A DNA stretch of 64,000 nt from Roseiflexus castenholzii DSM 13941. GTDB taxonomy: Bacteria; Chloroflexota; Chloroflexia; Chloroflexales; Roseiflexaceae. The DNA is taken from positions 4,815,001 through 4,879,000 of the forward strand of contig NC_009767.1 in assembly GCF_000017805.1 (NCBI RefSeq), given 5' to 3'. Position 1 is the stretch's first letter; each line of letters begins with the position of its first letter. Under the pieces are notes generated by a model. The model had not been told where the DNA came from and did not search any database. It saw nothing but the letters and a program-made list of their open reading frames with translations. Shown here piece by piece: positions 54,873-63,560 of this stretch. Both the position numbers and the translations under genes were made by a program.

Positions 54873-55410
54873 CGCCGACCGTTTCGATCCACGCCAGAAT
54901 GGTATGGAGCACCTCTTCGAGTGGCGCAAAGGTATCGACGACCAGATGCGGCTCGTGAATGGCATAGTTTGAGACGTCAGCCCGTCGGCGCAGGTGTTCT
55001 TGCAGATGCTCCCATGTAGTCACATGGTGCGACGGCAGGCGCAACGCGGCGCGTTGTTCGATCCGGCGTCGCCATTCCTCTTCCGATGAACAGACGCATT
55101 CGATCACGAGCAGCCGCGCGCCCGTATCGTGGGCGACGACGCAAGCGGTGGTGTATCCGCCAACTTCACTCAGCGGGCTGTCGCAGATGACGCTCAGGTT
55201 CTGGAGTAACTGCCGACGCGCGACGTTGAACATCGCAATGTACGCCAGCCCGCCTGCATCCGCCACATGACCGTCCAGTACATCTTTGATGTCATCCTTA
55301 TCGATCAGAGGAATGCCAAGACGACGGCTGAGACCGCGCGCAACCGCACTTTTGCCAGCGCCGGGATGACCTTTCATGGCAATAAGCAATGGACGATTAA
55401 CTGCCGCCAT
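54826..55410 (-). CDS. Small P-loop kinase (AAA/zeta-toxin-like fold)
   Basis: 194 residues. Walker A GHPGAGKSAVARGLSRRLG near the N-terminus, then PLIDKDDIKDVLDG and LLVIECVCSSEEEWRRRIEQ, with a lid-type RR pair. The pattern fits AAA_33-type kinases that phosphorylate small molecules or RNA ends. The substrate is unknown. There is no antitoxin next to it, so a toxin role is not supported. It converges with ruvX, overlapping 47 bp. Confidence 0.75.
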   Translation of the reverse strand: MAAVNRPLLIAMKGHPGAGKSAVARGLSRRLGIPLIDKDDIKDVLDGHVADAGGLAYIAMFNVARRQLLQNLSVICDSPLSEVGGYTTACVVAHDTGARLLVIECVCSSEEEWRRRIEQRAALRLPSHHVTTWEHLQEHLRRRADVSNYAIHEPHLVVDTFAPLEEVLHTILAWIETVGATPMPAGVRRENPVK

Positions 55411-55800
55411 GGACGTTCATCGGACCAAGAACTGGAGAACTGAGAACCGGGACGGGGGCTAAGTGCAATGTCTTCCAGATAACTCACACAAAGACACAAA
55501 GGCGCAAAGACTTAACGCTCAGGCTCAGTTGATGATGGCTCCTCTTTAAGGATTTTGAAGTATCAATCACACGAGTTACGCGATGGCGCGTTTTCTGGCT
55601 TCGCCAGAGCCTGCGGCAGCGTGGCGCTCCTGATCAAAATGGTGCGGCGCGGCGGCTTCGCCGCACCGTACACAAAAGAAGACAAGTACCGCCCTGCCGA
55701 AGGCAAAAAGAGCCGTCCTGCGGCTCGTCCGTGAGGTGACCGCGCAACTCCTGTCAATAAAGAGCACACACCTGCAACTTTCAGCCTTTCCACCTTTCAC
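55411..55800. repeat. Dispersed ~180-bp intergenic repeat, copy B, and spacer
   Basis: 55575-55758 matches 661-841. The remainder (55411-55574) shows no feature. Confidence 0.6.
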
Positions 55801-56870
55801 CTGCTCACACCTCGCGCCTCACCACAAACGCGAGATACATCTCGCGCTACGCCTCGCGCCTCACCACAAACGCGAGATACATCTCGCGCTACGCCTCGCG
55901 CCTCACCACAAACGCGAGATACATCTCGCGCTACGCCTCGCGCCTCACCACAAACGCGAGATACATCTCGCGCTACGCCTCGCGCCTCACCCCTCGCGCC
56001 TCGCGCCTCACCCCTCGCGCCTCGCGCCTCACCCCTCGCGCCTCGCGCCTCACCCCTCGCGCCTCGCGCCTCACCACAAATGCGAGATAAATCTCGCGCT
56101 ACGCCTCGCGCCTCACCCCTCGCGCCTCACCACAAACGCGAGATACATCTCGCGCTACGCCTCGCGCCTCACCCCTCGCGCCTCACCACAAACGCGAGAT
56201 ACATCTCGCGCTACGCCTCGCGCCTCACCCCTCGCGCCTCGCGCCTCACCACAAACGCGAGATAAATCTCGCGCTACGCCTCGCGCCTCACCACAAACGC
56301 GAGATAAATCTCGCGCGACGCCGCGCGCCTCACTACAAACGCGAGATAAATCTCGCGCGACGCCGCGCGCCTCACCCCTCGCGCCTCGCGCCTCACCACA
56401 AACGCGAGATAAATCTCGCGCGACGCCGCGCGCCTCACCCCTCGCGCCTCGCGCCTCACCACAAATGCGAGATAAATCTCGCGCGACGCCTCGCGCCTCA
56501 CCCCTCGCGCGCTCACCCCTCGCGCCTCACCACAAACGCGAGATACATCTCGCGCGACGCCTCGCGCCTCACCCCTCGCGCCTCGCGCCTCACCCCTCGC
56601 GCCTCGCGCCTCACCACAAATGCGAGATAAATCTCGCGCGACGCCGCGCGCCTCACCCCTCGCGCCTCGCGCCTCACCACAAACGCGAGATAAATCTCGC
56701 GCGACGCCGCGCGCCTCACCCCTCGCGCCTCGCGCCTCACCACAAATGCGAGATAAATCTCGCGCGACGCCTCGCGCCTCACCCCTCGCGCGCTCACCCC
56801 TCGCGCCTCACCACAAACGCGAGATACATCTCGCGCGACGCCTCGCGCCTCACCCCTCGCGCCTCACCCC
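55801..56870. repeat. Array of 17 CGCGAGAT-NN-ATCTCGCG hairpins
   Basis: Units of CACAAACGCGAGATACATCT then CGCG(C/A)TACGCC, separated by CTCGCGCCTCACCC-type spacers of varying number. The centre is TA-C, AA or AC; the arms are perfect or have one T for C (TGCGAGAT). Seventeen copies were counted. A 382-codon plus-strand frame (55736-56884) crosses the array and is an artefact of the repeat composition. Confidence 0.9.
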
Positions 56871-57737
56871 TCAACAATCATTGAGCAACGCTGTCAGCGC
56901 CTGCTTGCGATGTTCAGGAATGGCGCGCGCCAGGGACAGCGCCACCCGCCCCAACTCGCGATAGATCGGCAGCAACTGCGGCATCTGCGCTTCGAGTGCG
57001 GCAATGTGCCGCGCAACCGTGGCATCATCGCCGCGTGCAATCGGTCCGGTCAGCGCCTCAGATGGCGTCGCGCGCTCCAGACTTTCGACGGCGCCGCGCA
57101 GCAATGGCAACAGGGCGCGCGCCTGCACCTCATCGGGTACGCCAGCGTTTTCGAGCAGGCGCATGCCACAGGCGTACAAAGCGACCGTATAGTTGGAAAC
57201 CATTACGGCGGCAGTGTGGTACAGAGCGCGGCAACGACTATCGAGATCGAAAGGGATAGCGCCGATTGCATGCGCCATCTCGCGTAGCACGACAGCAAGC
57301 GATGGATCGGCGTCAACCGCCACGTATGCTCCCTGTAACCGCGCCGCTGTCGTCGGACCGGCAAGGGTCTGCAAGGGATGAAAGCAACCGGTCAACGCAC
57401 CGACTCCGGCAGCGTCCGCCAGCGCTTCGCGCCCCAGGGCGCCGCTGCAATGCACCACATACTGCCCGACGCGCCATCCCCGCGCCTCAGCAATCGTGCG
57501 ACACACCGGAGCGATAGCGGCATCGGGAGTTGTCAGAAACACCAGGCTGGCTGCGCGCGCGACCTCGACCGGCGCATCAACGGCTATTGCGCCGATCTGT
57601 TGCGCCAGAGCGCGCGCGCTTTCCGACGCCTGACTGGAAAGCGCCACTACACGATACCCGGCGTCAGCGAACGCGGCCGCCAGCGCCCCTCCCGCACGCC
57701 CAGCGCCAATAATGCCAATGGTGATGGCGTTGTGCAT
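56871..57737 (-). CDS. DUF2520/Rossmann-fold dehydrogenase-like protein
   Basis: 288 residues. An N-terminal NAD(P)-binding Rossmann fold (ITIGIIGAGRAGGALAAAFA with GxGxxG-type glycines, VFLTTPDAAI) is followed by a helical DUF2520 domain (GCFHPLQTLAG, LYHTAAVMVSNYTVALYACG). Proteins of this kind resemble pyrroline-5-carboxylate or ketopantoate reductases and some act on pantothenate-pathway intermediates; the reaction here is not known. It is isolated between two repeat arrays, and its stop codon falls at the edge of the left array. Confidence 0.85.
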   Translation of the reverse strand: MHNAITIGIIGAGRAGGALAAAFADAGYRVVALSSQASESARALAQQIGAIAVDAPVEVARAASLVFLTTPDAAIAPVCRTIAEARGWRVGQYVVHCSGALGREALADAAGVGALTGCFHPLQTLAGPTTAARLQGAYVAVDADPSLAVVLREMAHAIGAIPFDLDSRCRALYHTAAVMVSNYTVALYACGMRLLENAGVPDEVQARALLPLLRGAVESLERATPSEALTGPIARGDDATVARHIAALEAQMPQLLPIYRELGRVALSLARAIPEHRKQALTALLNDC

Positions 57738-58556
57738 TCTTTTTGAGAACTGAGAACTGAGAACTGAGAACCCAGAACCCAGAACCGAGAACCCAGAACC
57801 GAGAACCCAGAACTGATACTAAATTGCGGTCAGTCAGACAAAATGTTCGAGGGTTCGGTTCGCAAGGCGCACCGGTCAACGCGCCCCGGCAGGCGTGTCG
57901 TGGACCGCAGTTGGCATGAGCACCCACGTCCGCCCGGCGGCTGAAACCGCAGACTACGGCTGCAAAGCCCGCCTGCGCAGGCTTCCTGGAGTTAGGAGTT
58001 AGGAGTCAGGAGTCAGGGACAAGACGCCTGCCCATTGCCCACTGCCCACCTTCAACTCTTTCGCTCCTCGCGCCTCACCCCTCTCACCTCGCGCCTCGCG
58101 CCTCACCCCTCGCGCCTCACCCCTCACGCCTCACCCCTCGCGCCTCACCCCTCGCGCCTCGCCTCGCGCCTCGCCCCTCGCGCCTCGCCCCTCGCGCCTC
58201 TCGCCTCGCCACAAACGCGAGATAAATCTCGCGCTACGCCATTGCCGGGCCCTTCGCCTCTCTCGCCTCGCGCCCCGCCCCGCGCGCCTCGCGCCTCACG
58301 CCTCTCGCCTCGTCCCTCGCGCCTCGCGCTCCGCCCCTCTCGCCTCGTCCCTCGCGCCTCGTCCCTCTCACCTCTCACCTCACCACAAACGCGAGATAAA
58401 TCTCGCGCTACGCCATTGCCGGGCCCTTCGCCCCGCGCGCCTCGTCCCTCTCACCTCACCACAAACGCGAGATAAATCTCGCGCTACGCCTTTGCCGGGC
58501 CCTTCGCCTCTCTCGCCTCACGCCCCTCGCCTCTCGCCTCGCGCCTCGCGCCTCTC

Positions 58557-58727
58557 ATACCAATGACCGGTGACCATCCGGCATAGTCACCCCGCGCAGC
58601 GCAAGGGGGCGTGCGCGACCCGCTGAGATTCCTCGCTGCGCTCGGAATGACAAGTCGCTGCGCTCGGAATGACAAGTCGCTGCGCTCGGAATGACACGCA
58701 TACAGCATCGTCAAGCGTCATTGGTAT
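58557..58727. repeat. TACCAATGAC element, 171 bp, with 22-bp internal repeats
   Basis: Inverted ATACCAATGAC/GTCATTGGTAT ends, a GTGACCATCCGGCATAGTCAC hairpin (one mismatch) and about three copies of a 22-bp TCGCTGCGCTCGGAATGACA(AG) unit. Confidence 0.85.
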
Positions 58728-58880
58728 CACCCCTCGCCTCGCCCCTGCGCCGCTCGCCTCACGCCCCTCGCCTCACGCCTCGCGCATCGCCACAAATGCG
58801 AGATAAATCTCGCGCGACGCCTTTGCCGGGCCCTTCGCCTCTCTCGCCTCACGCCCCTCGCCTCTCGCCTCGCGCCTCTC

Positions 58881-59073
58881 ATACCAATGACCGGTGACCA
58901 TCCGGCATGGTCACCTCGAGCAGCGCGAGGGGTCTGGCGCGACCCGCTGAGATTCCTCGCTGCGCTCGGAATGACCCGTCGCTGCGCTCGGAATGACAAG
59001 TCGCTGCGCTCGGAATGACCCGTCGCTGCGCTCGGAATGACACGCATACGGCATCTTCAAGCGTCATTGGTAT
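58881..59073. repeat. TACCAATGAC element, 193 bp
   Basis: Same ends and hairpin with about four 22-bp internal repeats, some ending GACC(CG) instead of GACA(AG). Confidence 0.85.
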
Positions 59074-59316
59074 CACCCCTCGCCTCGCCCCTGCGCCGCT
59101 CGCCTCACGCCCCTCGCCTCGCGCCGCTCGCCTCGCCACAAATGCGAGATAAATCTCGCGCTACGCCTTTGCCAGGCCCTTCGCCCCGCGCGCCTCGTCC
59201 CTCTCACCTCACCACAAACGCGAGATAAATCTCGCGCGACGCCTTTGCCGGGCCCTTCGCCTCTCTCGCCTCGCGCCTCGCCCCGCGCGCCTCGCCCCGC
59301 GCGCCTCGCCCCTCTC

Positions 59317-59575
59317 ATACCAATGACCTGTGACCATCCGGCATGGTCACCTCGAGCAGCGCGAGGGGTCTGGCGCGACCCGCTGAGATTCCTCGCTGCG
59401 CTCGGAATGACAAGTCGCTGCGCTCGGAATGACCCGTCGCTGCGCTCGGAATGACAAGTCGCTGCGCTCGGAATGACAAGTCGCTGCGCTCGGAATGACC
59501 CGTCGCTGCGCTCGGAATGACAAGTCGCTGCGCTCGGAATGACACGCATACGGCATCTTCAAGCGTCATTGGTAT
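59317..59575. repeat. TACCAATGAC element, 259 bp
   Basis: Same ends and hairpin with about seven 22-bp internal repeats, the longest copy of this form. Differences in copy number alone account for the length difference among the three. Confidence 0.85.
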
Positions 59576-60107
59576 CACCCCTCGCCTCGCCCCTGCGCCG
59601 CTCGCCTCACGCCCCTCGCCTCGCGCCGCTCGCCTCGCCACAAATGCGAGATAAATCTCGCGCTACGCCTTTGCCAGGCCCTTCGCCCCGCGCGCCTCGT
59701 CCCTCTCGCCTCACCACAAACGCGAGATAAATCTCGCGCTACGCCATTGCCGGGCCCTTCGCCTCTCTCGCCTCGCGCCCCGCCCCGCGCGCCTCGCGCC
59801 TCACGCCTCTCGCCTCGTCCCTCTCGCCTCTCGCTCCGCCCCTCGCGCCTCGCGCCTCGCGCCTCGTCCCTCTCACCTCGCGCCTCACCACAAACGCGAG
59901 ATAAATCTCGCGCGACGCCATTGCCGGGCCTCGCGCCTCGCGCCTCACCACAAACGCGAGATAAATCTCGCGCGACGCCATTGCCGGGCCCCCTCGCCTC
60001 TCGCGCCTCGCGCCTCACCCCGCGCGCCTTGTCCCTCTCGCCTCGCGCCTCACCACAAATGCGAGATAAATCTCGCGCTACGCCCCGCGCGCCTCGTCCC
60101 GCGCGCC

Positions 60108-61097
60108 TCACCCCTCTCGCCTCTCGCCTCCCGCGTCTCGCCTCATCCCAGGCACACCGCCGAGCGACCACGCCTGCGTCACACTGCGTTCAATGGCGCG
60201 CGCCAGAACCTCGGCAGCGATGGCGCCAAGCGGCAACACCCCCGGTGACGCGCGCCTCCCGGTAGCGAGCACAAAGACGGTATCGCCATCGAACGGCGTA
60301 TGCACCGGGCGAATTGTTCGCGCCAGCGCATCCTGCGCCATCTGCGCCACCTTCGTCGCTTCCGCTTTCGTCAGACGCGCATCGGTCGCAATCACCGCCA
60401 GGGTGGTATTCTGCCCTTCCGATGCCGCCGACCACAGCAACGCCGGACCTGCGCCACGTAGCAGCGCCATTGCATCGACGAACGAACCATCGTCAGCGCG
60501 CGCCCCCGCCAGCAGACGACCACTCCGCTCATCGTACACATCGCCAAACGCATTGCAAACCGCCAGCGCACCCACGACCACGCCATCCACCAGGCGTTCG
60601 CTCCACGTACCGACGCCGGATTTCATCGCGTACTGCATGCCACGAATTTTCCCTACCGTCGCGCCAATGCCTGCGCCGACACATCCCTCGCTCACCGACG
60701 CGCCGGCAGCGCTACACGCCGCATACCCCATCGCAGCATCGGGGAAACGATCTGCGTCGCCAATCGCAAGATCGAAGATCACGGCAGCCGGCACGATTGG
60801 CACCGGACGAACCCCGGTCGGGAAACCAATTCCCTGTTCAGAGAGCCACTGCACCACACCGGTGGCTGCCGCCAGACCGAAGGCGCTCCCGCCACACAGT
60901 GCCACGGCATGCACCATATCGACGGTTGCAACCGGCGCGAGCAGATCGGTCTCGCGCGTCCCTGGAGCGCCGCCACGAACATCCACTGCACCGACCGCCC
61001 CTTCGGGCGCGAGCACAACTGTACACCCGGTCAACGCTGCACCGTCCTGTGCGTGCCCCACCAGAACACCCGAAACATCGGTTATCGAAGGACTCAT
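60108..61097 (-). CDS. P1-family peptidase (DmpA/BapA-like, S58)
   Basis: 329 residues. It starts ITDVSGVLVGHAQDGAALTG, typical of the family, with GGAPGTRETDLLAP and a self-processing region EGQNTTLAVIATDARL. These enzymes are synthesised as one chain that cleaves itself into two subunits, exposing a catalytic N-terminal Ser/Thr; they act as aminopeptidases on L- or D-amino acid amides or beta-peptides. The last ~12 residues (RRDAGGERREG) come from the flanking repeat DNA, so the C-terminus was probably extended when repeats grew into the gene end. It lies next to the DsbA-like gene with a 2-bp gap. Confidence 0.88.
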   Translation of the reverse strand: MSPSITDVSGVLVGHAQDGAALTGCTVVLAPEGAVGAVDVRGGAPGTRETDLLAPVATVDMVHAVALCGGSAFGLAAATGVVQWLSEQGIGFPTGVRPVPIVPAAVIFDLAIGDADRFPDAAMGYAACSAAGASVSEGCVGAGIGATVGKIRGMQYAMKSGVGTWSERLVDGVVVGALAVCNAFGDVYDERSGRLLAGARADDGSFVDAMALLRGAGPALLWSAASEGQNTTLAVIATDARLTKAEATKVAQMAQDALARTIRPVHTPFDGDTVFVLATGRRASPGVLPLGAIAAEVLARAIERSVTQAWSLGGVPGMRRDAGGERREG

Positions 61098-61099
61098 GG

Positions 61100-61918
61100 C
61101 TATTGACTGTTGAGAATAGTCTCAAACATCCGTTCCCAAACCTCGAAGGGCTGCGCACCCACCAGCAATTGCCCATTAATGAGGAATGACGGCGTACTGC
61201 GAACGCCTGCCCGCTGCGCTGCCTGAATATCCTCCTGGATGCGCGGTCCGTGACGATTGCTCTCGACACACTGTTGCACCTGAGCAGTATCGAGATTCAA
61301 CTCATCGGCATACTTCAGGAACGTGCGAAAATCGCCAGCATCGCCCGATGCCCATTCCCGTTGCTCCATGCCCGCAAAAATCCGATTATGCATCTCCCAG
61401 AACGCGCCCTGATCACCGGCGCAGTTAGCGACGTGCGCCGCAAGCAGCGCTCCCGGATGGATGCTCATGAGCGGGAAATCGCGATAGACGAAGCGCACCT
61501 TGCCCGTACTGACATATCGCTCCTCGATGAGCGGTCGGACCTCGCGCGAGAACGAGGCGCAGAAGGGGCATTGAAAATCACTGAACTCCACTACGACAAT
61601 TGGCGCGTCTGGATCGCCCATTGTGCGCGGATCACCATCAAAGGACGGAGCACGCTCAGGAACATCGGTTGGCGCCGGAACCGGCGTCACACCAGATGGA
61701 CGAGGTCGCTCGCTATCGGTCGGACGCACGACAACAGTCTGGCGTGTTGCGGTAGGCAGCGCCACAACCGCCTGGCGAGTTACAGAAGGAGGATCGATTG
61801 CCTGCGGCGCTTCGGGACCACACGCAACCAGCAGCGCCAGCGCAATCAGCAACAGTGCGGCATACAGCGCGCCTGTACGCAGGCGACGATGATCGTCTGG
61901 CAGCATATTATCGTTCAT
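61100..61918 (-). CDS. DsbA-family thioredoxin-like lipoprotein
   Basis: 272 residues from ATG 61918, overlapping the upstream gene by 11 bp. A membrane-spanning signal ends at a lipobox LLVAC (Cys33), a Pro/Thr-rich linker follows, and the thioredoxin-like domain has the active-site CPFC (Cys117/Cys120) in EFSDFQCPFCASFSREVRPL plus the cis-Pro region RSTPSFLINGQLLVGAQP. It should oxidise or isomerise thiols of exported proteins. An upstream in-frame ATG at 62176 would overlap the neighbouring gene by 269 bp and is rejected. Confidence 0.88.
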   Translation of the reverse strand: MNDNMLPDDHRRLRTGALYAALLLIALALLVACGPEAPQAIDPPSVTRQAVVALPTATRQTVVVRPTDSERPRPSGVTPVPAPTDVPERAPSFDGDPRTMGDPDAPIVVVEFSDFQCPFCASFSREVRPLIEERYVSTGKVRFVYRDFPLMSIHPGALLAAHVANCAGDQGAFWEMHNRIFAGMEQREWASGDAGDFRTFLKYADELNLDTAQVQQCVESNRHGPRIQEDIQAAQRAGVRSTPSFLINGQLLVGAQPFEVWERMFETILNSQ

Positions 61919-62417
61919 ACAGTTGCGCATGCTCGGTTTCGACACGCTGGCGATAACTGGGGCGTTGCAACACACCCGTGCCATCATCGCCACAATAGGG
62001 ACAGATGCTCCAGGCAAGGTCGATGACGCGACCACACGAGCCGCAACGGCGACGCAGCGCCGTCTGGCAATGGGGGCAGAGAATAAAATCCGGTTCGACA
62101 GGTCGCTGGCATGTCGGGCAGACGTGGGGGTCTTCGAGATTGCGGCGCAGATACTCTTCTTCGAGCATCCGTTCATATTTTTGTGTCAGCGTCTGGCGTG
62201 GGCGCAAGATCAAGTGCAGTAAGACGCCACCAAACGGCAGCACCAGAGCCAGCGTCACCGCCAGCACCTGCACCGCCACATCCTCGCTTCGGCTATGAAT
62301 ATCGCGGTACGTCCACAACACCGATGCTGCCCAGAGCAGGATCAGGTACGCCAGCAATATCCACGCCAGCACCGACACGAGCGGCGCAACATTGGCAATA
62401 ATTCCACGAATATCCAA
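61908..62417 (-). CDS. Membrane protein with double zinc ribbon
   Basis: 169 residues: two transmembrane helices (VLAWILLAYLILLWAASVLW and VQVLAVTLALVLPFGGVLL), then two zinc ribbons formed by CPTCQRPVEPDFILCPHC and CGSCGRVIDLAWSICPYC. No enzyme motif. It is in the run thymidylate kinase, cyclic-di-AMP receptor, this gene, DsbA-like on one strand, with an 11-bp overlap with the next gene, so these are probably transcribed together. Confidence 0.8.
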   Translation of the reverse strand: MDIRGIIANVAPLVSVLAWILLAYLILLWAASVLWTYRDIHSRSEDVAVQVLAVTLALVLPFGGVLLHLILRPRQTLTQKYERMLEEEYLRRNLEDPHVCPTCQRPVEPDFILCPHCQTALRRRCGSCGRVIDLAWSICPYCGDDGTGVLQRPSYRQRVETEHAQLYER

Positions 62418-62487
62418 TACCCTTGCTCCTCACATTCTCAGAGAGGGAAAATTCATCGCGTCGCTCACCCTGACGCCTGACATCCAT

Positions 62488-62835
62488 TCAGCGAGGCTCT
62501 GATGGCGTCAGGCGACGCACGTCAGCAGCGCGCAAGACAAAAACGGTCGCGCCACCAACCTGCACCTCCACCGGCGTTGGCGGATAGAACTCGCCCGACT
62601 CCGCAACCGGCGGCAACGGCGACACATACCGCGTCCGCGTATAACAGTGTTCACGCACAATCTTCAGAATCGGGTCCACCTGATAATCCTCGGCAGCAAT
62701 CAGGAGAGTCACATTCCCTTCGCGCAGAAATCCGCCCTCGCTGCTGATGCGAGTCACCCGATGGCCGGCCGCCGTCAGCGCCTCGATCAGGTCCCCGGCA
62801 TCCTGCCGTTGCACAACGGCGATGATCAGTTTCAT
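62488..62835 (-). CDS. Cyclic-di-AMP receptor (DarA/PstA-like, PII-type fold)
   Basis: 115 residues, the usual length. The nucleotide-binding signatures are RISSEGGFLREGNVTLLIAA (T/S-x-GGFLR-xGN), and VQRQDAGDLIEALTAAGHRV forms the N-terminal PII-like fold. Family proteins bind cyclic-di-AMP as trimers; the downstream target is not known. Pairing with thymidylate kinase 10 bp upstream is a known gene order (tmk-darA) in Firmicutes, which supports the assignment. Confidence 0.88.
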   Translation of the reverse strand: MKLIIAVVQRQDAGDLIEALTAAGHRVTRISSEGGFLREGNVTLLIAAEDYQVDPILKIVREHCYTRTRYVSPLPPVAESGEFYPPTPVEVQVGGATVFVLRAADVRRLTPSEPR

Positions 62836-62844
62836 ACGACACCC

Positions 62845-63534
62845 TCAAGAGTACGGCACGGCTTCCAACTGCGGAATCGACGCCAGATACGGCTCGACAA
62901 TCGCCGCGATCTGCTCTGCCAGCGCCTCGATCGACTGCCGTGCATCAAGCACCCGCCAGCGCTCAGGGTCCTGGGCAATCAACGCGCGGTACCCCGCTTC
63001 CACCCGTTGATGATACTCCAGTTCTCGCGCATCAAGGCGGTTCCATTCCTGATCGACGCCGCGCTGACCCATCAGACGCGCGCCGGGATGCTTCCGGCGT
63101 TTTCGTTCCAGTCCGTCTTCGGCGCTGATGTCGAGATAAAACGTAATATCAGGGCGCAGGCCACCCGTCGCCGCCGCAGTAATCGTGCGCAACTCCGCCA
63201 GATCGCGCCCCAGCCCATACCCCTGGTAGGCATAGGTCGAATCGGCATACCGGTCGCACAGCACAATGCCGCCCTGTTCCAGGTACGGACGAATGACCTC
63301 GCTGACGAGTTGCGCCCGCGCTGCCGAAAAGAGCAATGTTTCGGTCGTTGGCGCCATCTCGGTATGCTGGAGGTCCAGAACGATCCGGCGGATCAGGTCA
63401 CCGATCCGCGTCCCCCCCGGCTCTCGCGTCAGAATGACCGGATAGCGACGCGCGTACAACGATTCATAGAGCAACCGCGCCTGCGTGCTTTTGCCGCTCC
63501 CTTCAGGACCCTCAAATGTAACGAAGAGGCTCAT
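62845..63534 (-). CDS. tmk: Thymidylate kinase
   Basis: 229 residues. P-loop FEGPEGSGKSTQARLL, the LTREPGGTRIG and CDRYADSTYAYQGYG motifs and a C-terminal lid region match TMP kinases, which make dTDP from dTMP. It starts with MSLFVTFEG at ATG 63534. The next gene (cyclic-di-AMP receptor) follows 9 bp after its stop, and the R3H ATPase lies 26 bp upstream on the same strand. Confidence 0.95.
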   Translation of the reverse strand: MSLFVTFEGPEGSGKSTQARLLYESLYARRYPVILTREPGGTRIGDLIRRIVLDLQHTEMAPTTETLLFSAARAQLVSEVIRPYLEQGGIVLCDRYADSTYAYQGYGLGRDLAELRTITAAATGGLRPDITFYLDISAEDGLERKRRKHPGARLMGQRGVDQEWNRLDARELEYHQRVEAGYRALIAQDPERWRVLDARQSIEALAEQIAAIVEPYLASIPQLEAVPYS

Positions 63535-63560
63535 CGATCATCGCCGATCATGGTGCAGCC

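Larger units (their letters stand above)
58035..60107. repeat. Second hairpin array with three nested TACCAATGAC elements
   Basis: Between DUF2520 and the P1 peptidase, the DNA is made of CTCGCGCCTC-type spacer, about 11 CGCGAGAT-AA-ATCTCGCG hairpins (each usually followed by TACGCC(A/T)TTGCC(G/A)GGCC) and three TACCAATGAC elements at 58557-58727, 58881-59073 and 59317-59575. The segment 57738-58034 holds AACTGAGAACC-type heptamer runs (57747-57812) and no gene. Confidence 0.9.

Noticed and set aside
54826..55410. Zeta-type toxin
   Set aside because: The fold is a general P-loop kinase and there is no antitoxin gene beside it.
55736..56884. A 382-codon frame rich in LAPHPSRLAPHHKREI repeats
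   Set aside because: Pure translation of the hairpin array and its CTCGCGCC spacer; no family, signal or start site.
55801..60070. CRISPR-like regular repeats
   Set aside because: Units are palindromic hairpins with variable spacing and spacers made of the same repeated sequence; no unique spacers and no cas genes.
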